Shown here piece after piece: positions 57,753 to 64,000 of a stretch of 64,000 bases of DNA (its first letter is position 1; each line of letters starts with the position of its first letter). The DNA lies in NCBI RefSeq assembly GCF_000242895.2, contig NC_021171.1:592001-656000 (forward strand). The letters are read 5' to 3'. This stretch comes from Bacillus sp. 1NLA3E. GTDB taxonomy: Bacteria; Bacillota; Bacilli; Bacillales; Cytobacillaceae. Under the pieces are notes generated by a model that saw only the letters and a program-made list of their open reading frames with translations, was not told the origin of the DNA and did not search any database. Position numbers and translations under genes: made by a program.

Positions 57753-59076
57753 ATGTTTGCCAATCATCGTAAAATTAAAATCGTTTTAGCTGTCGTTACG
57801 TTTATTCTGCTCATATCCATTGGTGCTCTTACCTATTATCTCAACTTCTACAAAGAAGATTTAAACAAAAACTTACCATTGATCCACACGGTTGAAGCAA
57901 CCAACAATAAACCAGAAGACCTTGCCTATTATTATTGGATGACCCTAATGCGGCCTTACTTAGGTGAACAAGTAAGTCCGTGGACAAGAATGACGGCTGT
58001 CGGATTTAACAAGTTTCAGCAGTTGGCAGGAGATAAGGAAGAATTCGCTGTAGCGGTAACTTTTTGGGTAAAATTAGAAAAAGGCCAGTGGTCCACCCAT
58101 AATAATTGGGGTAAAGTACAAAAAGATGGAACAATAAAAGATATCCAATGGACCTTTAGAATTAAAAAGACAGGGAAAAATGAATATACGCTTGTGCGGA
58201 TTGAGGATACTTCAAATGCAGTAACAGGATTATCACCCGTTAAGGATAAGGTTCAAAAAGATGCTGGTATTAAGCTGTCAGATGAGAATAACCGTTATCA
58301 GATTCAAAATGGAAAACTGGAAGTGACTTACGATAATGGCGAGCATTGGCGTAAAGTTCCTGTTACCATAGACGATTTATTCAAGGGTGACTATAGCGGC
58401 CCTAAGGATGTGTTAATTTAGGGAAGTTATCTGATTTCACCTGAAATGACAGCCTTCGTGAGGACCCCTGATTGGAAAGCGTTTGAGAATGGTGGAGATA
58501 CAACAATAAAGATTCTCAAATCTATCGATAAGGGGAAGACCTGGGATACAACAAGCGTACTAAGCCCGTTTCCTTCGGCACGATTACGGCTCCTTGGCTT
58601 TACATCAGAACAAAATGGCTATTTGATTTTATCTGGTGACCGCACGATGAGTTCTGAAGCAAACGCTATTCTAAAAACCAATGATGGTGGCAAAACATGG
58701 GTAAATGCCGGCACCGTTCAGAACAATTACCGATTAGTTACAAGCGGTGGTTTTATCAACAATACGCTTGGCTTCATCTCATTTGGCACGTTGAATGAAA
58801 TGGATCAACCAGGCCGACCGTCATTGTACCGAACAATAGACGGGGGGGAAGACGTGGGCTGAGGTTGACATTCCAATTCCGGCTGAATATAAAGGGATTT
58901 TTGTAGTTGCCCAGGTTCCAACCTTTGATGGAACCCAAGGTACCTTGCTAGTGAATCAAGGACCTAGTGGAGATTACCAAGGGGGAAAAGTGTTGGCCAG
59001 ATACATCTCAATCGACAAGGGAGCAACCTGGAATTTTGCCAATCTAGTTGATCCAGACAATGTAATGGGAGAATAA
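57753..59076 (+). pseudogene. Membrane-anchored Asp-box (BNR) repeat protein, stop and frameshift
   Basis: The gene starts well (AGGAG, ATG, then a membrane helix IVLAVVTFILLISIGALTYY) and encodes a protein with Asp-box repeats: DNGEHWRKV, DKGKTWDTTS, DGGKTWVNAG, DGGKTW and DKGATWNFAN. Two lesions break it. TAG at 58419-58421 interrupts an otherwise continuous frame (DVLI, stop, GSYLISPEMTAF). At 58842-58848 a run of seven G shifts the frame; with six G the reading goes on to TWAEVDIPIPAEYKG and ends at 59076. Asp-box proteins form beta-propellers (sialidase-like or Ycf48-like). The lesions could be true decay or, for the G run, sequencing error. Confidence 0.82.
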
Positions 59077-59113
59077 AGATCTTTTTTTAAAATAGGTTCT
59101 GTTAAACTAGAAT

Positions 59114-59244
59114 GTTGATTTCCGTTCCAGGCGCTTCGCTTTCCGCGGGGCGGGCGGTGAGCCTTCTCGGCGCTAAAGCGCCTGCGGGGTCTCACCTGTC
59201 CCGCTGCTCCCGCAGGAGTCTTCGCGCCTTCCACTCCAATCAAC
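59114..59244 (-). repeat. MITE-like repeat, copy G, best preserved outer ends
   Basis: Core as in the others. Outer ends reach from AGGTTCTGTTAAACTAGAAT (59094) to TTGAGCTTTAACACAGCCT (59282), an imperfect inverted pair of about 27 bases including the GTTGATT start. A second AATCAACATT word occurs beside the right end. Confidence 0.88.
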
Positions 59245-59302
59245 ATTGTGCAAAAAATCAACATTGAGCTTTAACACAGCCTTAAAATAAAACAGAATAA
59301 AT

Positions 59303-59358
59303 GAAGGTGACTAACCGGGTATGGAATAAATAACCATTCCGAGGTAGTCACCTTTTGT
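59303..59358. terminator. Long hairpin downstream of the Asp-box gene
   Basis: GAAGGTGACTA pairs with TAGTCACCTTTT, with inner GGAAT/ATTCC pairing; bidirectional appearance. The remaining bases up to the Nudix gene hold a TTAATC-TATAAT-like promoter near 59473-59482 and nothing else seen. Confidence 0.6.
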
Positions 59359-59556
59359 AATTTTGGTTGGGGAATGGGAGTTTTTTTAGGCTAAAAATTT
59401 TTGGGGAGATCAACGAATCTAAAGTGTGGTCTCTTTTATTTTCATTTTTTTATGTCTGCTTCAAGGGACAATTAATCTATAATAGAAAGAACACCTCGTA
59501 TTGAACTAAAGTTAAAAATCGAGGAATACATAGTGAAGTTTCTGCAGGAGGATGAA

Positions 59557-59952
59557 ATGAAAAAGGATATTTATGTCGTTGGTGCGGTAATCATTGAAAA
59601 CGGAAAAATCTTATGTGCACAAAGAGGTACAACGAAGTCGCTACCGCTAAAATGGGAATTTCCCGGTGGGAAAATAGAAAAAGGTGAATCACCTCAAGAA
59701 GCATTATTTCGTGAAATTAATGAAGAAATGCAATGTAAGATAGAAATAGGTGAACAGATCGATAAAACAGTGTATGAATATGATTTTGGTATTGTCCATT
59801 TGACTACCTTTTTCTGTCAGCTTATCGAAGGAAAGCCTATATTAACAGAGCATGAATCAATAAAATGGTTAGCACCAAATGAACTCACCACTTTAGATTG
59901 GGCACCTGCGGATATCCCAACTATAGAGAAATTGTCAAAAATATTACCATGA
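59557..59952 (+). CDS. Nudix (MutT-like) hydrolase
   Basis: 131 residues from the ATG that follows CAGGAGG by seven bases. Complete Nudix box GGKIEKGESPQEALFREINE followed by EM. N-terminal strand DIYVVGAVIIENGKILCAQR is that of (deoxy)nucleoside triphosphate pyrophosphohydrolases such as 8-oxo-dGTP diphosphatase. It cleaves a nucleoside triphosphate to monophosphate and PPi, protecting DNA from oxidised bases or acting on another nucleotide. The PLD-helicase gene starts about 130 bases later on the same strand, with a hairpin between. Confidence 0.88.
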   Translation: MKKDIYVVGAVIIENGKILCAQRGTTKSLPLKWEFPGGKIEKGESPQEALFREINEEMQCKIEIGEQIDKTVYEYDFGIVHLTTFFCQLIEGKPILTEHESIKWLAPNELTTLDWAPADIPTIEKLSKILP

Positions 59953-59964
59953 ATTTACCCCTAG

Positions 59965-60003
59965 GAAGTCAAGCTACTCACTATATGTGAATAGCTTCTT
60001 TAA
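59965..60003 (+). terminator. Hairpin after the Nudix gene
   Basis: GAAG..AGCTA-TCAC pairs with GTGA-TAGCTTC around TATAT, followed by TTTAATTTC. Confidence 0.55.
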
Positions 60004-60080
60004 TTTCAAAAAAAATTGCACTTGAATTCAGTGGGGATTACAATTGAGTCAACAAATAATTGGTAATGAATGGTGATCAT

Positions 60081-62990
60081 ATGCAAAATCTTATTCAGAA
60101 TTTAGAAGCATCTTTACGAAAAGGATTTATTGATCAAAAGTACAGTACATCTGGAAATTATAAACCTAAGCTATTAGTCAATAACACGAAAAAAAATGAA
60201 AACGTATTAACTTCCTTATTGGAAGAGCTTGATAATAGTAAGTCATTTATTTTTTCAGTAGCCTTTATTACAGAGAGCGGACTCGCAACCCTTAAATCTC
60301 ATTTTTTTGACCTGAATCAAAGAGGAATTAAGGGACGTATATTAACATCTACATTTTTAAACTTCAACCAACCAAAAGTATTTAAAGAACTTTTGAAGAT
60401 AAAGAATGTTGAAGTAAGACTGACAGATTTAAAAGGGTTTCATTCTAAGGGATATATATTTAACCATGAAACTCATTATTCATTAATTGTTGGGAGTTCA
60501 AATCTAACTGCGCATGCCTTGAAAGTGAACTACGAGTGGAATGTTAAACTAACATCACATGAAAATGGGGAGATTGTTCATCATTTCAAAAATCAATTTG
60601 AAGAAGTTTGGAATAATTCACAGCCATTGTCTGAACAATGGATTCAGACTTATGAAAGTACATACACACCGATCGTAAACTCTAAAGTAATGGATCAGGT
60701 GATAGAGCTACCCACTCAATATCAAATCAATTCTATTAAAGATGCTTTAGAAATAGTTCCAAATAAGATGCAACAAGCTGCATTGCAAGAAATTCAAGCT
60801 GTTCGGGATGCCGGAAAAAATAAGGGATTGGTTATTTCAGCTACAGGGACAGGTAAAACTTATCTTTCAGCATTCGATGTCAGACGATTTGCTCCGAAGA
60901 GGATGTTATTTATTGTTCACCGAGAGCAAATTTTAAATAAAGCAAAATCAGATTTTAAGAGAGTGCTGGGCGGGATTGATGAAGAATTTGGAATTCTATC
61001 TGGTACGAACAAACAAACAGATGCTAAATACTTGTTTGCAACAATCCAGACCATTTCAAAAGCAGAAACTCTACATCAATTCAATCGTGAGGCATTTGAT
61101 TATATATTAATAGATGAAGTCCATAAAGCAGGTGCCAAATCGTACCATAAAGTGATTGATTATTTCAGTCCCCAATTTTTTATGGGAATGACTGCAACCC
61201 CTGAACGGACCGATGATTTTAATATCTATGAACTATTTGATTACAATATTGCTTATGAAATTCGTCTCCAAGAGGCACTTGAAGAAGACATGCTCTGTCC
61301 GTTTCATTACTTTGGTGTGACTGATCTTGAATATAATGGAGAAACAATTGATGATACAACAGTCTTATCAAAGCTTGTTACCGATGAACGAGTAACCCAT
61401 ATCATTGACAAGATTCAATACTATGGGTTTTCAGGTGATAAAGTAAAAGGATTGATTTTTTGCAGTCGCAAGGAAGAAGCAAAAGAGCTTTCTTTTTTAT
61501 TGAATCAAAACGGTTTCCGTACAATCGCATTGACTGGTGACAATTCACAAGAAGAAAGAGCATACCGCGTAAATCAATTAGAAAACGGCATGCTTGATTA
61601 TATATTAACTGTGGATATTTTTAATGAAGGGATCGATATCCCAAGTATTAACCAAGTTGTTATGTTAAGACAAACACAATCAAGCATTATCTTCATCCAG
61701 CAGCTAGGGCGAGGACTGCGCAAACATGAGTTAAAAGATTTCGTTACAATCATTGACTTTATCGGGAATTATAAAAATAACTACTTAATTCCAATTGCTC
61801 TTTCGGGAGATAAATCGCAAAACAAAGATAATATACGTCGGCATACAAAAGATACCAGCTATATTAAAGGTGTCTCAACTATAAACTTTGAAGAAATAGC
61901 AAAAAAACATATTTTTAAAGCAATTAATGAAAGTAAATTAACTTCATTGAAAATCTTAAAAGAAGCATTTGTGGAGTTAAAAAATAAAATTGGGAGAGTC
62001 CCTTATTTACACGACTTTATGGTGAATCATTCTATAGATCCCGTTGTAATTGTAGACGAGCATAAGAATTACCATCAATTTTTATTAAAAATAAAAGAAA
62101 AAGTTCCTGCTTTAACAGACTATGAAAATCAAGTTTTGACAATGTTCTCAATAGAATTATTGAATGGAAAACGTAAACATGAAATAATTTTGTTAGATAT
62201 GTTATTACAACAAGATAAAGTTGAATATAATGAGTTTCTCAGTCGATTGGTTGAGTTAAATTGTCAAATAGATGAAGCGACAATAAACTCAGTTAAACGA
62301 ATTTTAGATTTATCATTTTTCACTGAAGGTACAAAGAATAAATATGGAGAGATACCAATTCTGACCTTAAATGGAGAAAATGATTTTACTTTTAATGATT
62401 CGATTCGTGAAAGTTTAAATGCAAATAGTTACTTCAAATTTATGGTGATGGACATTGTTCAATGTGCTAAAGAAAAAAGCATCCAATATCAAAGTTCTCA
62501 TCCGCTTACGCTTTATGAAAAATATACAAGAAAAGATGCCTGCAAGCTCCTGAATTGGCATAATGACGAAAGCTCGACAATTTATGGCTACAAAACAAAA
62601 CATCATACTTGTACGATATTTATTACCTACCATAAAAATGACGAAGTAGAGTCGAGTGTTAATTATGGTGATGAATTTCTTAATCAAGAAGTACTGAAAT
62701 GGTATACAAGAAGTAAGAGAACATTAAATTCTGAAGAGGTTCAAAAAATTATCTATGCAGAGCAAAACAACATTGATATTCATTTATTTGTAAAGAAGGA
62801 TGATGATGAAGGAAGCGACTTTTACTATATTGGTAAGGCCCAACCTGATCAGAGAAGTGTTAAACAGGATGAAATGGCAGACAAGAACGGTAAGAAAATC
62901 CCTGTTGTCCATATGAACATGGTCATGGAGCAATCAATTGAAAATACACTCTATCACTATATTATTAATGGAACAAATGGGAAAATATAG
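60081..62990 (+). CDS. PLD nuclease - SF2 helicase - DUF3427 protein
   Basis: About 969 residues. Order: N-terminal phospholipase-D-type nuclease domain (about 20-190) with HSKGYIF (His121, Lys123) and VGSSNLTAHAL; SF2 helicase with Walker A ATGTGKT (Lys259), DEVH at 345-348, MTATPERTD, and motif VI QQLGRGLRKHE (about 550-560); then a DUF3427-type C-terminal region of about 380 residues ending in a beta-rich part. Only one HKD-like motif is seen, so two chains may form the active site. Such proteins act on DNA and are often found among defence genes; an anti-phage role is inference. Start chosen at the ATG after GGTGATC; three other starts lie within 21 bases upstream. Confidence 0.88.
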   Translation: MQNLIQNLEASLRKGFIDQKYSTSGNYKPKLLVNNTKKNENVLTSLLEELDNSKSFIFSVAFITESGLATLKSHFFDLNQRGIKGRILTSTFLNFNQPKVFKELLKIKNVEVRLTDLKGFHSKGYIFNHETHYSLIVGSSNLTAHALKVNYEWNVKLTSHENGEIVHHFKNQFEEVWNNSQPLSEQWIQTYESTYTPIVNSKVMDQVIELPTQYQINSIKDALEIVPNKMQQAALQEIQAVRDAGKNKGLVISATGTGKTYLSAFDVRRFAPKRMLFIVHREQILNKAKSDFKRVLGGIDEEFGILSGTNKQTDAKYLFATIQTISKAETLHQFNREAFDYILIDEVHKAGAKSYHKVIDYFSPQFFMGMTATPERTDDFNIYELFDYNIAYEIRLQEALEEDMLCPFHYFGVTDLEYNGETIDDTTVLSKLVTDERVTHIIDKIQYYGFSGDKVKGLIFCSRKEEAKELSFLLNQNGFRTIALTGDNSQEERAYRVNQLENGMLDYILTVDIFNEGIDIPSINQVVMLRQTQSSIIFIQQLGRGLRKHELKDFVTIIDFIGNYKNNYLIPIALSGDKSQNKDNIRRHTKDTSYIKGVSTINFEEIAKKHIFKAINESKLTSLKILKEAFVELKNKIGRVPYLHDFMVNHSIDPVVIVDEHKNYHQFLLKIKEKVPALTDYENQVLTMFSIELLNGKRKHEIILLDMLLQQDKVEYNEFLSRLVELNCQIDEATINSVKRILDLSFFTEGTKNKYGEIPILTLNGENDFTFNDSIRESLNANSYFKFMVMDIVQCAKEKSIQYQSSHPLTLYEKYTRKDACKLLNWHNDESSTIYGYKTKHHTCTIFITYHKNDEVESSVNYGDEFLNQEVLKWYTRSKRTLNSEEVQKIIYAEQNNIDIHLFVKKDDDEGSDFYYIGKAQPDQRSVKQDEMADKNGKKIPVVHMNMVMEQSIENTLYHYIINGTNGKI

Positions 62991-63092
62991 ATAAGTTCCA
63001 CTAGGGTTAACTTCAACAAATAACACGTTTAAGTGCCACCTTGAAATTAGATTAGTATTTTAATGGTTTCAAAATGGGAGAGGGCTGAAGAG

Positions 63093-63398
63093 ATGGAACC
63101 AAGTTCAAGTAAAATGCCATTTTCCTGCAAGCTTCTGATTTTTTTGCAGCTGTTTTTAGGAGTTGGAGCTATTTTTGGTGGTAGTGTATTTGTCATTGAA
63201 CCGAGCGGTGACTTGATAAACATGCCTATCTCGTTATTAGAACAAACGCCATTTAGCAATTTCCTCATCCCTGGGATCATATTACTTGTAGTATTGGGTA
63301 TAATTCCTACAATCATTTCATTTGCCCTTATTAAAAAATGGGAATGGAATAAGGGGGTATTGAGTTGGGAATTAAACCAGTACTTTAGTTTCTACTAA
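63093..63398 (+). CDS. Small membrane protein, probably truncated
   Basis: About 101 residues with two or three helices (LLIFLQLFLGVGAIFGGSVF, FLIPGIILLVVLGIIPTIIS). The tail KKWEWNKGVLSWELNQYFSFY looks cut in the middle of a further segment; relatives as I recall them go on into another helix. The stop lies six bases before the first 132-bp repeat unit, so the end was probably removed when the repeat region arrived. Start ATG after GAGAGGG; an ATG ten codons earlier has no ribosome binding site. Confidence 0.6.
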   Translation: MEPSSSKMPFSCKLLIFLQLFLGVGAIFGGSVFVIEPSGDLINMPISLLEQTPFSNFLIPGIILLVVLGIIPTIISFALIKKWEWNKGVLSWELNQYFSFY

Positions 63399-63403
63399 AT
63401 ACT

Positions 63404-63535
63404 TAACTAAAATAATATATGTGTGACATTATTTTTAAAAAGAATAGTATAAAAACGTTGATTTATCAGTGTTTTTTTAAAAAAAGGAAGGCATTGTTTA
63501 ATAGAATTTAATATAATATAAGGGCAGTGTGACAA
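63404..63535 (+). repeat. 132-bp direct repeat, left unit
   Basis: Differs from the right unit by two bases, in the T/A tract. It ends GGCAGTGTGACAA. A little further on, GATTAAGTGAATAAATATGA resembles the start region of the gene after the right unit, but its frame stops at once (GTG AAT AAA TAT GAT TGA). Confidence 0.92.
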
Positions 63536-63645
63536 GCCATAATTTGGATTAAGTGAATAAATATGATTGATGAAGTGAAAAGAGATAATTTATATTGTTT
63601 CTCTAGTGTTGAATAACTCATGACTACTTTTACTAAAAATATTAA

Positions 63646-63777
63646 TAACTAAAATAATATATGTGTGACATTATTTTTAAAAAGAATAGTATAAAAACGT
63701 TGATTTATCAGTGCTTTTTTTAAAAAAGGAAGGCATTGTTTAATAGAATTTAATATAATATAAGGGCAGTGTGACAA
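63646..63777 (+). repeat. 132-bp direct repeat, right unit
   Basis: Same 132 bases, 242 bp after the left unit. It contains TTTAATATAATATAAGGG, a likely -10 region, and lies 21 bases before the start of the terminal gene, so the repeat carries that gene's promoter. Confidence 0.92.
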
Positions 63778-63798
63778 TGTTTGAAAATGGGTGATTAA

Positions 63799-64000
63799 GT
63801 GAGTAAATATGACAAGTATTTATCAGAAATATTTACTGATGATAATATTTATAAAACAGGTAATGAACTGAACCAAATTCTTCAGGAAAAATTTCAAATA
63901 ACGACTTCTAATGCACGAAAGGTTATTTCTAGGGCATGGAGTAAGGGGACTATACAATCAAGTCATCCTATAACATTTGGAAATGGTCAGTATGTTTATT
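63799..64000 (+). CDS. N-terminal part of an unknown protein running off the window
   Basis: GTG opens a frame (VSKYDKYLSEIFTDDNIYKT, then GNELNQILQEKFQITTSNAR and KVISRAWSKGTIQ) that remains open to the end of the window. The N-terminal 65 residues look like a winged helix-turn-helix of the kind found at the front of several phage-defence or transposon-linked proteins; this is an impression from helix pattern only. The Shine-Dalgarno is weak (GGGTGA). Its promoter region is duplicated upstream. Confidence 0.6.
   Translation, partial: MSKYDKYLSEIFTDDNIYKTGNELNQILQEKFQITTSNARKVISRAWSKGTIQSSHPITFGNGQYVY

Noticed and set aside
58974-59264. 96-codon minus-strand frame
   Set aside because: Covers MITE copy G and the end of the broken Asp-box gene in antisense; no start signal.
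63404-63777. Two-unit CRISPR or phage att site
   Set aside because: Unit length of 132 bp is too long for CRISPR; no tRNA gene or integrase is visible here, so att is not supported within the window, though an island border remains possible.

Overview
The window looks like a chromosomal segment of a low-GC, spore-forming Bacillaceae bacterium (Bacillus/Neobacillus-like; the genus cannot be fixed from sequence alone). Evidence is AT-rich DNA, strong AGGAGG ribosome binding sites with frequent TTG/GTG starts, a KinB-like sporulation-type kinase, RsbT/RsbR stress-signalling relatives, a Bacillus-type BirA operator and YsnF-type proteins. No tRNA, rRNA, CRISPR array or complete insertion sequence was seen.

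Layout. 0-4.4 kb: end of a YebC-family regulator, then a methionine-rich secreted DUF2680-like protein in front of an OmpR-type two-component system. 3.7-6.5 kb: biotin genes (bioY divergent from bioD-bioA) around a clear BirA box. 6.5-8.3 kb: a decayed IS1182-like transposase between inverted copies of a roughly 130-bp MITE-like repeat. 8.3-10.5 kb: a YclJ/YclK-like two-component system. 10.6-12.9 kb: an RsbT-like kinase and a histidine kinase fused in frame to an RsbR-like STAS protein. 13.1-15.2 kb: an orphan F0 cassette (subunit a, a shortened subunit b, an AtpZ-like fusion) without c ring or F1. 15.5-24.4 kb: ASCH protein, secreted GH18 chitinase, a MESH1-like HD hydrolase, a solute-binding lipoprotein overlapping a GGDEF-EAL protein, and an ArsB/NhaD-type transporter. 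24.6-32.9 kb: one 8.2-kb cyclic beta-1,2-glucan synthase gene. 33.1-40.6 kb: KinB-like kinase, anaerobic ribonucleotide reductase (nrdD, nrdG), and a TetR-controlled ABC exporter with two matched operators. 40.7-56.9 kb: lipoprotein, UMF1-type MFS with a phosphodiesterase, a DUF438/hemerythrin/PAS protein, DUF2157 and GDYXXLXY proteins, a SERCA-type P-ATPase, a 2-hydroxycarboxylate transporter broken by a stop codon, an amino acid permease, a VOC protein and two DUF2382 proteins. 57-59 kb: a membrane protein and a broken Asp-box repeat gene. 59.5-64 kb: a Nudix hydrolase, a PLD-helicase-DUF3427 protein, a truncated membrane gene ending beside a 132-bp direct repeat, and a gene running off the window.

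Two dispersed repeat families mark the sequence: seven copies of the GC-rich MITE-like element, and five complete plus two partial copies of a palindrome with GGTGCCTGACCCC arms, most of them at gene 3' ends where they could act as terminators. Four genes are visibly broken (transposase, ECF sigma remnant, 2-hydroxycarboxylate transporter, Asp-box protein).

The most promising unusual systems are the orphan F0 cassette, the RsbT plus kinase-RsbR fusion, the solute-binding lipoprotein/GGDEF-EAL pair, the Met-rich two-component module, and the accessory edge at 59.5-64 kb. All functional statements are reasoned from sequence motifs read by eye; no database search was run.
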